From positions 1-50,013 of the forward strand of contig CASDTH010000013.1 in the NCBI GenBank assembly GCA_949283655.1: a stretch of DNA of 50,013 bases, in the 5' to 3' direction. Shown here one piece after another: positions 1 to 9,086 of this stretch; within the stretch, counting starts at the first letter, position 1, and every line of letters starts with the position of its first letter. The stretch comes from an uncultured bacterium. GTDB taxonomy: Bacteria; Bacillota; Clostridia; Oscillospirales; Acutalibacteraceae. The notes below the pieces were generated by a model, which saw nothing but the letters and a program-made list of their open reading frames with translations, did not search any database and was not told the origin of the DNA. A program made the translations under genes and the position numbers.

Positions 1-731
1 ATCCATAACAACCGGTTATGTGTGTAGAGATAAAAGGCGAAAGGCGCGGAAGTGTCTGGATACAGCGGAGCGCTGCTGTAGTAAAAGCTGGGACGATAGG
101 AGCCTCCCGGCGCCAGGCAAAAAACCAGCGCGCCAAAAAGTGCCGCCAGGTTGCTCAGGCTCGTCGTCGTATCCTTCGTAAAAGGGATAATATGGCGCAG
201 CTCCAACCGGCCGCCGCTACTGTAATACATACCAAGCAGGATACGGCGAAGAACATTCTGCTGCAAAAAAGCATTCGTGCACACATACGGATGCTCCTGC
301 AGGTAGAGCTCTTCGCTGAACGACTGATACAGGGCTTTCTCCACCTCAAACGGCCCTCGAAAGATGCGAACCCCCTCCTCCGGGAGCGAGCGAAAGCCAG
401 CCGGATTCATACCAGCTTGAAAGGTATCAAATCGCCGAATGCTTTCCAGGTGTGTCAGCCTGGAAAGCTGCTCTTTTAAAAACACTCTCCGCCGGTAGGT
501 CCATTCCCCCACGCTGCTGACATAATAGCTGTGCAAAAACTGTGTTTGTTCCTGCGCCGTAAGGGGCAACGCCGCCATCAGCCGTTGGAAATCAGATTGA
601 CTGGGGATGCTCTTTTCCCGCAGGTAGCCCACAATCTCTTTCTCCGAAAGGCCAGACCGTGCGGCCAATTCCCGCACATCCCATTGCCCATCCAGCAGCA
701 GCGCTTTCAGGCAATCTCCAAATTCCGTCAT
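1..731 (-). CDS. XRE-like regulator, C-terminus beyond window edge
   Basis: The frame reads from an ATG at 731 (ribosome site AGGGGGA about 7 bases upstream) for 243 codons without a stop to the window edge, so the C-terminus is missing. Residues about 16-45 (WDVRELAARSGLSEKEIVGYL) resemble a helix-turn-helix, suggesting DNA binding in the cytoplasm. The remainder aligns by eye with the next upstream gene: both carry a block of the form GRLxxxHxIxxxK...NLAxxFxALxF followed by YRP and a tyrosine-rich stretch, so the two are paralogues. Only 37 bases separate this start from the stop of the upstream gene, which suggests one transcript. The C-terminal domain matches no family I recognise; a sensory or peptide-binding role is only a guess. 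Confidence 0.75.
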   Translation of the reverse strand, partial: MTEFGDCLKALLLDGQWDVRELAARSGLSEKEIVGYLREKSIPSQSDFQRLMAALPLTAQEQTQFLHSYYVSSVGEWTYRRRVFLKEQLSRLTHLESIRRFDTFQAGMNPAGFRSLPEEGVRIFRGPFEVEKALYQSFSEELYLQEHPYVCTNAFLQQNVLRRILLGMYYSSGGRLELRHIIPFTKDTTTSLSNLAALFGALVFCLAPGGSYRPSFYYSSAPLYPDTSAPFAFYLYTHNRLLW

Positions 732-768
732 TCTATCGTCCCCCCTATTTCGCGAATACTCTCCGCCA

Positions 769-2229
769 TTATTGGGCGATTGGCATCAGCTGGCGCAGGA
801 TGCGCTCCGATTCCCTCTCTGTGTAAGCCAAGCCGCTCTCCGGCAAACCGGATACAAAATCAAACAGCGATTTTCGTGCTGTTTTCTCCTGTATGAAAAC
901 GCTGATGTTTTCCGTGCGCTCCGAGGCGCAGGAGGAGAGCATGCACTCCTGTCTGTGGTTTACTAAGAGAGATAGTCCATCTGGAAAATGGAAGCGGGCG
1001 GGGTCCAGCAGAGAAAGGCGGATGCGCCCCGCCCGTGCGAGCTCCAGAACCTGCTCTAGAACATAGGCCCGCGCGGCCTCATCAAGCGGCAAGAGATATT
1101 GGTCAGCAAGAGGAAACATAAGCCCTGTTTGTAAAAAGCTGCGCACGCTATCCACCGTTAACAGAATCACAGCCTCCCGCACCACACTCGCCAATTTTCC
1201 ATAATGCTGGCAAAAGCGCTCAAACGCGCGCATGGCCTGCGGCCTGACGAAATGCCCCACACAGCGCATAAGCTCCGGCGTGCTGCAAAACACAAGGCAT
1301 GAAAAGCTGCCGGATACCAGATAATATGGCGCCTTGGAGCCATCGCCAAAAAAAGCCCTCGCCATGCGGTAACGCATCTGCGCGGACTCCGCTCGCCGCA
1401 GCAGAGGCTCCGCACCGGCCAGCGCACTCCGAAAACAGTGCTCATAGCACGCCAACGCCTCCGGCTCCCGCAGCAGCGCGCCAACCTTCAGATCCTCTGA
1501 AAGCAACAAGACACGCTCGCCTGTCATGACATAAGAACAAAATAGAGCCACCGGATCCGCATAGCGGGAAATGTTTTCATAGCAATAAAAGGGTCGATAT
1601 CCCCGACCAGCAGAAAAGCTGAAAAGCAAAGCGTCAAAAAACATCGCCAGGTTATGCGTTTGATCCTCCACGTTTTTGTAAAGCCGGATCAGATGTATAA
1701 TCTGCAACCGCCCCGCCTGCTGCAAATAAAGCTGTAAAAGCTGCTGCACAACGTAGGTAGGAGTGGATAGCATATTGGTATACACCATCGGTTTTTCCCG
1801 GCTACGCAGTTCATCCAGGAGCAGCTGCCGGATCATGCCTTCCACCGTGTATTCCCCGCGCCCACAGGCCAGCGTATCCACCGGTAGGTGAAGTTTGTCC
1901 GCAATCTCCTCTGCGTCAGCTGCGGGCCACGGGCGATAGGATGATACGTCATAAAACCGCTCCAGCCGCTCCTGAATATACCGCCCACGGTGAAAGGCCT
2001 CCTCGCCATTTCGCAGGACGTGATAAGTTTGCTCCAACTGCTCTCTCTCCTGCGGCAGCAGGCGCAGTGCTTTTAAAATCTTGTGAAAAAACGCTGTGCT
2101 GGGCGTCAACTGCCCTTTCAGCACCCGGTGCAGCGTTGGGCGGTCAACACCCGCCTCCTGCGCAAATCCATAAACAGAATATCCATTGTCACGCATCATT
2201 TTCTCTAACAGCATGCTGAACTCGGACAT
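769..2229 (-). CDS. XRE-family transcriptional regulator with large uncharacterised C-terminal domain
   Basis: 486-residue protein. Residues about 4-58 form an XRE/Cro-type helix-turn-helix (GYSVYGFAQEAGVDRPTLHRVL followed by LTPSTAFFHKILKAL). The remaining 420 residues are alpha-helix-rich, lack obvious membrane segments, and resemble the downstream gene at 1-731. The start is the ATG at 2229 behind GGGAGGTGGGAGCTT. The gene is divergent from a small RNA gene at 2361-2488, so it may control that promoter or be controlled through the shared intergenic region. The architecture (short HTH plus long helical domain) recalls peptide-sensing regulators such as Rgg/PlcR types, but no TPR pattern could be established. 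Function is therefore inferred only as transcription regulation. Confidence 0.8.
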   Translation of the reverse strand: MSEFSMLLEKMMRDNGYSVYGFAQEAGVDRPTLHRVLKGQLTPSTAFFHKILKALRLLPQEREQLEQTYHVLRNGEEAFHRGRYIQERLERFYDVSSYRPWPAADAEEIADKLHLPVDTLACGRGEYTVEGMIRQLLLDELRSREKPMVYTNMLSTPTYVVQQLLQLYLQQAGRLQIIHLIRLYKNVEDQTHNLAMFFDALLFSFSAGRGYRPFYCYENISRYADPVALFCSYVMTGERVLLLSEDLKVGALLREPEALACYEHCFRSALAGAEPLLRRAESAQMRYRMARAFFGDGSKAPYYLVSGSFSCLVFCSTPELMRCVGHFVRPQAMRAFERFCQHYGKLASVVREAVILLTVDSVRSFLQTGLMFPLADQYLLPLDEAARAYVLEQVLELARAGRIRLSLLDPARFHFPDGLSLLVNHRQECMLSSCASERTENISVFIQEKTARKSLFDFVSGLPESGLAYTERESERILRQLMPIAQ

Positions 2230-2325
2230 AAGCTCCCACCTCCCACGATTTTTTGAGCCTTATACTGCCCGACTGCTCTGGCGCACACGCTACGAAATTT
2301 ATTACACCACAGTTCACACCACAGG

Positions 2326-2354
2326 TTGCTTTTTCTCCCCTCACCAGGTATGAT
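2326..2354 (+). promoter_or_regulatory. SigA-type promoter of the small RNA
   Basis: TTGCTT at 2326-2331 and TATGAT at 2349-2354 are separated by exactly 17 bases. Predicted start of transcription is near 2361, directly before the first hairpin of the small RNA. Confidence 0.6.
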
Positions 2355-2360
2355 AAACAT

Positions 2361-2488
2361 AACATAAGTAAGGGGGGACTTTCTTTACTTATGGGTATGG
2401 CGATACAGGCCATACACCGATAAGTGCCTGCTTAGCTGGCACAAAGAGCCGTTGCGTTGGGGGGCGTTGCGGCTCTCTTTTTGTTTTT
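2361..2488 (+). ncRNA. candidate structured small RNA with its own promoter and terminator
   Basis: Four hairpins follow one another. H0: ATAAGTAA (2364-2371) pairs with TTACTTAT (2385-2392), and its 13-base loop shows six G's. H1: GTATGGC (2395-2401) pairs with GCCATAC (2409-2415). H2: GTGCC (2424-2428) pairs with GGCAC (2438-2442). H3: AGAGCCG (2445-2451) pairs with CGGCTCT (2470-2476), followed by CTTTTTGTTTTT, a terminator. A promoter sits at 2326-2354. A 10-codon frame (ATG at 2391, product MGMAIQAIHR) lies inside H0-H1, but its only ribosome-site-like sequence is 13 bases away and in the H0 loop, so an RNA function seems more likely than a peptide. I do not recognise it as a known RNA family. 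Confidence 0.55.
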
Positions 2489-2491
2489 ACT

Positions 2492-2547
2492 GAAAAACCG
2501 TTTGCTTCGCCCATTGCTTTCCACGGGTGAGGCAAACGGTTTTTTCG
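2492..2547 (-). terminator. terminator of the ABC exporter operon
   Basis: GAAAAACCGTTTGC (2492-2505) pairs with GCAAACGGTTTTTTC (2532-2546). Read on the minus strand the stem ends in TTTTTC, just after the exporter stop codon. The run of T's on both sides means it can also stop plus-strand transcription. Confidence 0.7.
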
Positions 2548-2548
2548 C

Positions 2549-4468
2549 TCAAACGGTCCCAGCGTTCTCTCCTGCGGCCGCATTCGAATCGGACTGTTTG
2601 GCTGGAGCCGTACCTGCAAACTGGCTGTTATACAGCTCCGCATAGAAGCCATTCTGTGCCATTAGCTCGTCATGCTGGCCTATCTCCACAATTTCTCCAT
2701 GATTCATTGCTAGGATGACATCTGCCGTGCGGATAGTGGAAAGCCTATGCGCAATGACGAAACACGTCCGGTTGCGCATCAGCTCCTGCATAGCTTTTTG
2801 GATCAGCACTTCGGTGCGAGTATCCACTGAACTGGTCGCCTCATCCAAAATCAAAATCGCCGGGTCGGCCAAAATGGCGCGTGCAATCGTCAGCAGCTGC
2901 CGCTGCCCTTGGGAAAGGTTAAGCCCCTCTTCCTCCAAGCGTGTGTCATAGCCCTCCGGCAGCGTGTGGATAAAATGCGTAACGCGGGCCATTTGGGCCG
3001 CTGCCTCTACCTCCTGCCGGGTTGCATCCGGGCGGCCATAAGCAATATTTTCATAAATGGAGCCTTCAAACAACCAGGTATCCTGCAGCACCATGCCAAA
3101 CAGATGGCGCAGGTTTTCCCGGGAAAGCTCCCGGATATCGCAGCCGTCAATCGTAATCCGCCCCGCATTCACATCATAAAAGCGCATCAGTAGGTTAACG
3201 AGGGTTGTCTTACCGGCGCCGGTAGGCCCTACAATTGCTACAAGCTGGCCGGGATTTGCCTCCAGGTTTAAATCCCGGATCAACGGCTTCTCCGGTAGGT
3301 ACTGAAAATCCACGTGCTCAAACCGCACGTCACCCCGCGCCTTTTCAATGGTGTGGCGCACCTGCTCCGGCGGCTCCTCTTCCTCATCCAGCAGGCGGAA
3401 CACACGCTCCGCCGAGGCAAGCGACGATTGGATATTATTTGCAATGTTGCCCAGATCCGCAATCGGCTGCGTAAACATCTTGGAATACATGATGAAGGAG
3501 GTAATATCGCCCAACGAAATCGTGCCGGAGAGCACATAGCTCCCGCCCGCCACACAGATCAGGATATAGCCGATATTGTTGATAAAGCTCAGCAGCGGCA
3601 TGATCGTGCCGGAGATAAACTGCGCTCTCCGGCTGACAAGGTATAGCTCATCGTTAATATCGTCAAACTCCTCAATCGCGTTTTGCTCATGCCCAAAGAC
3701 CTTTACGATATTGTGGCCGGTATACATCTCTTCAATGTGGCCGTTCAATTCGCCCATATGATCCCACTGGCGCCGGAAATACCGCCGGGACCGGCGGGAC
3801 ACCAGCAGGGTAACGATCAGGCAGGCGGGCAGCACAGAAACTGCGATGAGCGTCATGCGCCAGCTGACATAAAACATCATCCCCAGCACGGAAAAAAGCA
3901 TTACAGTAGAGGTCAAAATCTGCGTCAGGTTGTTTTGTAACGTGTTGCTAACGTTATCGATATCGTTCATGATCCGGCTGAGGATATCGCCCTTTGTATG
4001 GCCGTCGAAATAGCGCAGCGGCAGTCGCGAAAGCTTGGAATTCACCTGCTCGCGCATGGCGCAAACCACCTTCTGCGTCACGCCAGCCATCGTGTAGGCC
4101 TGCACATAGCTTAAGAGTGAACTCATGCCGAACAGACCTGCAAGCATCAGCAAAATCCGCCCGATCTCATCAAAATCCATCACGCCGCCGGCAAGCTTTA
4201 TCTCAACCTGCTCTTGGATCGCATCCACCGCGTCGCCCAGCAGCATAGGGCCAAACACCGTGACAACCGTGCTCATCATCGCCGTGAATACCACCAGCAG
4301 CACCGAGGGCCAGAAGGGCCGAAGCAGCCCTGCCAGGCGTAAAGCCGTACCGCGCAGGTCACGCGGCCTTTCATTGGGAGGGCGGCGGTTCCGGCTGCGA
4401 TTATAATCCTTTGCGCGTAAGCGCCTGCTGCTTTCTTTACCCTGTCCGGCGGGGCGGTTTTTGCTCAT
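2549..4468 (-). CDS. heterodimeric ABC exporter subunit, catalytic-site half
   Basis: 639-residue half-transporter with an N-terminal six-helix membrane domain and a C-terminal ATPase. Visible motifs: Walker A GPTGAGKTT (around residue 412), signature LSQGQRQ (around 517), Walker B ILILDEATSSVD with the catalytic glutamate, and H-loop IAHRLST. The first 50 residues are basic and cytoplasmic. I start it at the ATG at 4468 because it overlaps the upstream stop as ATGA and has GGAGG upstream; a longer frame to 4522 has no such site. With the gene at 4465-6222 it forms a BmrCD/LmrCD/TM287-288-type pair: LSQGQ signature here and a degenerate Walker B in the partner. Substrate unknown: drugs, lipids or peptides are all possible. 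Confidence 0.93.
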   Translation of the reverse strand: MSKNRPAGQGKESSRRLRAKDYNRSRNRRPPNERPRDLRGTALRLAGLLRPFWPSVLLVVFTAMMSTVVTVFGPMLLGDAVDAIQEQVEIKLAGGVMDFDEIGRILLMLAGLFGMSSLLSYVQAYTMAGVTQKVVCAMREQVNSKLSRLPLRYFDGHTKGDILSRIMNDIDNVSNTLQNNLTQILTSTVMLFSVLGMMFYVSWRMTLIAVSVLPACLIVTLLVSRRSRRYFRRQWDHMGELNGHIEEMYTGHNIVKVFGHEQNAIEEFDDINDELYLVSRRAQFISGTIMPLLSFINNIGYILICVAGGSYVLSGTISLGDITSFIMYSKMFTQPIADLGNIANNIQSSLASAERVFRLLDEEEEPPEQVRHTIEKARGDVRFEHVDFQYLPEKPLIRDLNLEANPGQLVAIVGPTGAGKTTLVNLLMRFYDVNAGRITIDGCDIRELSRENLRHLFGMVLQDTWLFEGSIYENIAYGRPDATRQEVEAAAQMARVTHFIHTLPEGYDTRLEEEGLNLSQGQRQLLTIARAILADPAILILDEATSSVDTRTEVLIQKAMQELMRNRTCFVIAHRLSTIRTADVILAMNHGEIVEIGQHDELMAQNGFYAELYNSQFAGTAPAKQSDSNAAAGENAGTV

Positions 4469-6222
4469 AAAACTTCCTCCTTCGCCATCTGGGATTCCAC
4501 AATCTCCTGATAGACCCTGCACCGCTCCATCAGCTCCCGATGCGTGCCAATGCCGGCGATCTTCCCCTCATCCAGCACAATAATACGGTCCGCATCCAGA
4601 ATCGTGCCCACGCGCTGCGCGACAATGATCAGGTTTGCATCTTTATAGTGCTCGCGGATTGCCGCGCGCAGGCGCGCATCCGTGCGGAAATCCAGAGCAG
4701 AAAAGCTGTCGTCAAAAATATAGAGCTCCGCATGACGAATCAGCGCGCGCGCAATGGCCAGCCGCTGCTTCTGCCCGCCGGAGAGGTTGGTCCCGCTCTG
4801 GGATACCATGTCATAAAGACCGTTTGGCAGCCTCTCCACAAAGGAGCGGGCCTGCGCGACCTCAAGTGTTTGAAGCATCTCCTCCTGCGTTGCATCCTCC
4901 TTGCCATAGCGCAGATTATCTGCAACCGTCCCACTGAAGAGGAATGCCTTCTGGGGGACGAGCCCAATCAGACGGTGTAAATCCTTCTGCGCCAGATCAC
5001 GGACATCGACGCCATCAATCAGCACGCGGCCCTGCGTGACATCATAAAACCGGGGAATCAGGTTAATCAGCGTCGATTTGCCGCAGCCTGTGCCGCCGAT
5101 GATCGCCGTTACCTCGCCCGCATGCGCCTCAAAGCTGATGTGGCTGAGCACCGGCTCCTTTGCGCCCGGGTAGGCAAAGGAGACATCCTCAAAAACGAGG
5201 CTGCCCTTCTCCCCTGCCGGAAGCACCCGGGGCGCGGCAGGCTCCTCAATCATTGGCTCCAAATCCAGCACCTCTTCAATCCGGCGGGCCGAAACCGCTG
5301 CGCGGGGCACCATGATAAAGAGGGAGACCGCCATCACCAGTGCGAAAACAATCATGATTAAATAGAGCACAAAGGCCTGCAAATTACCCACTGTGCCGGC
5401 AATCTGGGCGGCCTGTGTCGCCGGGTCAAAGGAATCCACCTGCCGGCTGCCAACCCAGACCAGGGTGACAATTGTACCATACAGCAAAAGCATCGCGATT
5501 GGGATCAGCGCCGCAAACATCCGATTAATCCGTAGCGCCATGCCGGTCAGCTCCAAATTCGCCTCTCCGAACCTTTCATCTTCATAACTGGAACGGTTAA
5601 ACGCACGGATGACGCGGATGCCGCTCAATTTTTCCCGCACGATCTGATTCAGGCGGTCGGTCTTTTTCTGCATTTTATCAAACATCGGAAGCACTTTTTT
5701 AACCACTACAAGCGCAATAGCCAAAATAATCGGAAGCAGCAGAAAAATAATCATAGACAGCTTTTTATTCATGATAAACGACATCACTACCCCGCCGATC
5801 AGCATCAGCGGCGCGCTGATGACATTGCGCAGCACCATTAGCACCATATCCTGAATTTGGCGGATATCGTTTGTAGAGCGGGTAATCAGCGAGGGGGTGC
5901 CAATTTTATCAATATCACTCTGCGAAAGGCTCTCTACCTTATAAAATACGGCCTTGCGCAGCTCCCGGCCAAAGCCGGTAGACGCCTTGCTCGAGCAGGC
6001 GCTGCCCAATATGCTCACCAAAACGCCAAGGGCGGAAATTGCCAGCATAACGCTGCCTACACGCCAGATGTAACTGACCTCGCCTCGGGAAATCCCCTCA
6101 TTGATAATATCCGCCATCATGGATGGCAGGATCAGCTGCGTCAGGGAATGCAGCAAAACGAGAAACACCGTCAGGACCGCCGCCACACGGTAAGGCTTGA
6201 GGTATTGAAGCACCTTGCGCAA
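4465..6222 (-). CDS. heterodimeric ABC exporter subunit, degenerate-site half
   Basis: 585-residue half-transporter: six membrane helices, then an ATPase with Walker A GGTGCGKST (around residue 373), signature LSGGQKQR (around 479) and Walker B ending FDDSFSALD, where aspartate replaces the usual catalytic glutamate. That substitution is typical of the non-catalytic half of heterodimeric exporters. The start is a TTG at 6222 preceded by GGGGAGGG with good spacing. The stop overlaps the partner gene start by four bases, so the two are translationally coupled. A promoter lies at 6301-6329 and a GC-rich hairpin (6252-6274) sits in the leader between promoter and start, which could attenuate expression. 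Confidence 0.93.
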   Translation of the reverse strand: MRKVLQYLKPYRVAAVLTVFLVLLHSLTQLILPSMMADIINEGISRGEVSYIWRVGSVMLAISALGVLVSILGSACSSKASTGFGRELRKAVFYKVESLSQSDIDKIGTPSLITRSTNDIRQIQDMVLMVLRNVISAPLMLIGGVVMSFIMNKKLSMIIFLLLPIILAIALVVVKKVLPMFDKMQKKTDRLNQIVREKLSGIRVIRAFNRSSYEDERFGEANLELTGMALRINRMFAALIPIAMLLLYGTIVTLVWVGSRQVDSFDPATQAAQIAGTVGNLQAFVLYLIMIVFALVMAVSLFIMVPRAAVSARRIEEVLDLEPMIEEPAAPRVLPAGEKGSLVFEDVSFAYPGAKEPVLSHISFEAHAGEVTAIIGGTGCGKSTLINLIPRFYDVTQGRVLIDGVDVRDLAQKDLHRLIGLVPQKAFLFSGTVADNLRYGKEDATQEEMLQTLEVAQARSFVERLPNGLYDMVSQSGTNLSGGQKQRLAIARALIRHAELYIFDDSFSALDFRTDARLRAAIREHYKDANLIIVAQRVGTILDADRIIVLDEGKIAGIGTHRELMERCRVYQEIVESQMAKEEVL

Positions 6223-6251
6223 AGAGTCGCCCTCCCCTTTATCATGTCAAA

Positions 6252-6274
6252 GCCCGCAGCTCGAACCAGCGGGC
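6252..6274 (-). promoter_or_regulatory. leader hairpin upstream of the ABC exporter
   Basis: GCCCGC (6252-6257) pairs with GCGGGC (6269-6274) over an 11-base loop. On the minus strand it is followed only by TTTGACATGAT, a weak tail. It lies after the 6301-6329 promoter, so it is either an attenuator of the exporter or a weak stop for the radical SAM transcript. Confidence 0.4.
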
Positions 6275-6300
6275 GCTTCTTTTGGCCGTTTTCATTCCAT

Positions 6301-6329
6301 AGTATACCAAATTCCGCTTTGGAATTCAA
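6301..6329 (-). promoter_or_regulatory. SigA-type promoter of the ABC exporter
   Basis: Minus strand: TTGAAT (6329-6324), 17 bases, TATACT (6306-6301). Predicted start near 6294, giving a leader of about 70 bases. Confidence 0.6.
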
Positions 6330-6407
6330 TCCAAAGCAGAATGAAAAGATGCAGACCGGCACAGCGCCCGAGGAGAGCAAGCGACTTTCTGCCCGTCTTC
6401 CTCTGTG

Positions 6408-7082
6408 CTATTCAAACGGCTGCATCTCCTGCGTCAGCAGCTGTAGGCGCACAATCTCACGCCCGCAGGAGGGCGCGCCCGACGCGGCCTCCAAAGCATC
6501 CAGCAGCAGCAGAGGGCTGATATTCGTCTGCGTACCGGCGGGCAGAAGGATACGCAGCATGACCGCCCGCTCTCGCCGCTGCATAGAGCACTGAGCAATC
6601 AGCGGCAGCAGGTCAATCTCCTTCATCACCTTTTTATGCCCGGATTTCCCGGGCTTTTGTACAATCATCCGCTCGCCTGCCAACGCTGTGCCCGCCCCCT
6701 GCATAAAATGAGCGGCCTGCTCCGGCGACGCAAACGACAATGTGGCGTCATACTCCGCAAACGCAATTGCAGAAGGCTGCAGTACCGGCTCCCGCACCGC
6801 CAGAATCGCCAGTCCTTCCGGCATGACGGCACGCAGCCGTGCCTCCACCTCCGCATCCGGCAGTTCCCCCTCCAGGCGGATATCCATGGATTCACACCGG
6901 CTGGAAAAGCCCAGCGGCAATGGGAGAGCAAACATCATGTAGGGATGGGGGTTGAACCCTTCGGTATACCACAGCGGCAGGCGGGCGCGGCGCACGGCGC
7001 GCGACATACAGCGCATCACATCCAGGTGGGAAATATATTTCGCGCGGCCTTCCTTGGCGAACCAGATTCTAACACAGCGCAT
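6408..7082 (-). CDS. TIGR03936-family radical-SAM-linked protein (DUF2344)
   Basis: 224 residues from ATG 7082 (GGGGG eight bases upstream). A longer start at 7097 is possible but lacks a ribosome site. The N-terminus (RIWFAKEGRAKYISHLDVMR) is diagnostic of the DUF2344/TIGR03936 family, which is normally encoded directly after, or fused to, a TIGR03960 radical SAM protein. Here its start lies upstream of the stop of that gene, so the two overlap and are coupled. Its biochemical role is unknown. In many Firmicutes the pair precedes ribonuclease G and ribosomal protein L21/L27 genes; those are absent here, the next gene being an exporter with its own promoter. Confidence 0.88.
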   Translation of the reverse strand: MRCVRIWFAKEGRAKYISHLDVMRCMSRAVRRARLPLWYTEGFNPHPYMMFALPLPLGFSSRCESMDIRLEGELPDAEVEARLRAVMPEGLAILAVREPVLQPSAIAFAEYDATLSFASPEQAAHFMQGAGTALAGERMIVQKPGKSGHKKVMKEIDLLPLIAQCSMQRRERAVMLRILLPAGTQTNISPLLLLDALEAASGAPSCGREIVRLQLLTQEMQPFE

Positions 7083-8910
7083 CACATTTTCCCCCATTCA
7101 AGCGGTTTGTACCACAGCCCGCGCATTGCTCGCGGCAGTTCGGCGTAGTTTCACTCCGGTGCGCCTTTTCATTTTCGCGCATTAAAAACTCCTTGCGGAT
7201 GCCATAATCCATATGATCCCAGGGAAGCACCTCGTCAAACGAGCGGCGGCGGCTGGTATAAAACAGCGGGTCGATTCCGCACTCGTGGAAAGCTTCCTCC
7301 CACAAGTCAAAGCGGAACTGGTCATCCCAGCTGTCAAATTTGCAGCCCTTGCGCCATGCGCACTCCAATACGCTGCAAAGGCGCCTATCGCCGCGCGCGA
7401 ACACCCCCTCCAAAAAGCTCGTCTGCACATCGTGGCAGCTGACCTTGATCTTGCGGGAGGTGACGCTCCCCTTCAAATGGCGTTGCTTTTGGTAGAGCAT
7501 CTCCATCGTATCCTGCGGCTCCCACTGGAAGGGCGTGAAGGGCTTGGGCACAAAGGAGGCAACGCTGATGCTCACCTGTACACTTTTGCCCTTGGGCTTA
7601 TCCGGATTTTGGTAGTAGGCATCCACCACCTTTTGCGCCAGCTGCGCAATACCCGCCACATCATCGAGCGTCTCGGTGGGCAGGCCAAGCATAAAATAGA
7701 GCTTGACCGCCGTCCAGCCGCCTGCAAAGGCGCTGCGCACCGTGCGCATGACCTCGCCCTCCGTCACATTTTTATTGATCGCGTCGCGCAGCCGCTGTGT
7801 GCCCGCCTCCGGCGCAAAGGTCAGCCCGCTGCGGCGTACCTTTTGAATCTGCTCCATGAGCTCTGGGGAAAAGTTATCCACTCGCAGGGAGGGCAGGGAA
7901 ATATTCACTCTGTCATCCAGCGTCCATTGAAATAATCTATCCAGCAGGCTCTGAAGCCCTGTATAGTCGCTGGTGCTCAACGAGCAAAGAGAAATTTCGT
8001 CATAACCGCTCGTCTCACACAGCCGTTTACAATCCCGGTTGACGATTTCCGCCCGTTTCTCCCGGATCGGGCGGTAGAGAAAGCCGGCCTGGCAGAAACG
8101 GCAGCCGCGGATGCAGCCGCGGAAAATCTCGCTGGTAGCCCGGTCATGCACCACTTCGAGGAAGGGGACGACAAACTTCTCCGGGTAAAAAACCTGATCC
8201 AGATCGGAGACGATGCGCTTGGTCACTTTCGTCGGCGCTCCGTCATGCGGCGTGATGGCCTGCACGGTGCCATCCTCGTGATACGACACCGTGTAAAGCG
8301 ACGGGACATAGACGCCCGGTATCTGGGCCGCCGCCCGGAGAAAGGCCTCCTTGCCCTCGCCCCGCGCCTTGTATTCCCGGAAGAGATCGAGAAGCTCATT
8401 CATGACCTCCTCTCCCTCGCCGGGCAGGCAGAGATCCACAAACTCCGCAAACGGCTCGGCGTTACACACGCACGGGCCACCCGCGACCACCAGAGGCGTC
8501 AGGGCTTTGCGGTCCGCCGCACGCACCGGCAGCCCCGCCAGATCGAGCATATTGAGCAGATTGGTGTAGCTCAGCTCATATTGCATCGTAAAGCCGATGA
8601 TATCAAAATCCTTTACCGGATCGCCGCTCTCCAGCGCATAAAGGGGCACACAGTGCTCCCGCATCAGCGCTTCCATATCCGCCGCCGGTGCAAACACCCG
8701 CTCGCACCAAGCATCCTGCCGTGCATTGATGAGGCTATACAGAATCTTAATTCCCAGGTGAGACATCCCGATCTCATACAGGTCAGGGAAACAAAAGGCG
8801 AAGCGGATCGCCACAGCGTCCTTTTCCTTCACAACGCTGTTGAGCTCTCCCCCGGTGTATCGCCCAGGCTTTTGAACCTTTGCCAACAGTTTTTCCACCT
8901 CTGCGTTCAT
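7069..8910 (-). CDS. TIGR03960-family B12-binding-type radical SAM protein
   Basis: 613 residues. The N-terminal part (GRYTGGELN, FPDLYEIGMSHLG) is the cobalamin-binding-like domain of YgiQ/TIGR03960 proteins. The core carries the radical SAM cluster motif CIRGCRFCQ (C-x3-C-x2-C, around residues 265-272) for a 4Fe-4S cluster and S-adenosylmethionine. The C-terminus has extra cysteines (CREQCAGCG and a final cysteine two residues later), which may bind metal. Start ATG 8910 has AAGGAGAAGGAG upstream, and the promoter is at 8960-8988. Its substrate has not been established. The overlap with the DUF2344 gene supports a shared function. Confidence 0.9.
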   Translation of the reverse strand: MNAEVEKLLAKVQKPGRYTGGELNSVVKEKDAVAIRFAFCFPDLYEIGMSHLGIKILYSLINARQDAWCERVFAPAADMEALMREHCVPLYALESGDPVKDFDIIGFTMQYELSYTNLLNMLDLAGLPVRAADRKALTPLVVAGGPCVCNAEPFAEFVDLCLPGEGEEVMNELLDLFREYKARGEGKEAFLRAAAQIPGVYVPSLYTVSYHEDGTVQAITPHDGAPTKVTKRIVSDLDQVFYPEKFVVPFLEVVHDRATSEIFRGCIRGCRFCQAGFLYRPIREKRAEIVNRDCKRLCETSGYDEISLCSLSTSDYTGLQSLLDRLFQWTLDDRVNISLPSLRVDNFSPELMEQIQKVRRSGLTFAPEAGTQRLRDAINKNVTEGEVMRTVRSAFAGGWTAVKLYFMLGLPTETLDDVAGIAQLAQKVVDAYYQNPDKPKGKSVQVSISVASFVPKPFTPFQWEPQDTMEMLYQKQRHLKGSVTSRKIKVSCHDVQTSFLEGVFARGDRRLCSVLECAWRKGCKFDSWDDQFRFDLWEEAFHECGIDPLFYTSRRRSFDEVLPWDHMDYGIRKEFLMRENEKAHRSETTPNCREQCAGCGTNRLNGGKCDALC

Positions 8911-8959
8911 CCCATCCGCTCCTTCTCCTTTTGCATTTCAGCCACCTGGCGGTCTTTTT

Positions 8960-8988
8960 ATTATAAGATTTTTCTCCATGTAATGCAA
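8960..8988 (-). promoter_or_regulatory. SigA-type promoter of the radical SAM pair
   Basis: Minus strand TTGCAT (8988-8983), 17-base spacer, TATAAT (8965-8960). The leader to ATG 8910 is about 43 bases. Confidence 0.65.
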
Positions 8989-9086
8989 TAATCAGACGCC
9001 GGAATTCACTGTGTGAACAGTTATTGAATTTCATATGAAAAATCCCCAAATTTTTGACAGAATATCAAAAACTTTGCTGAGAATTA

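Noticed and set aside
2391..2423. 10-codon peptide gene MGMAIQAIHR
   Set aside because: The ribosome-site-like G run is 13 bases away and in a hairpin loop, and the ATG is inside a stem; the RNA reading explains more of the sequence.
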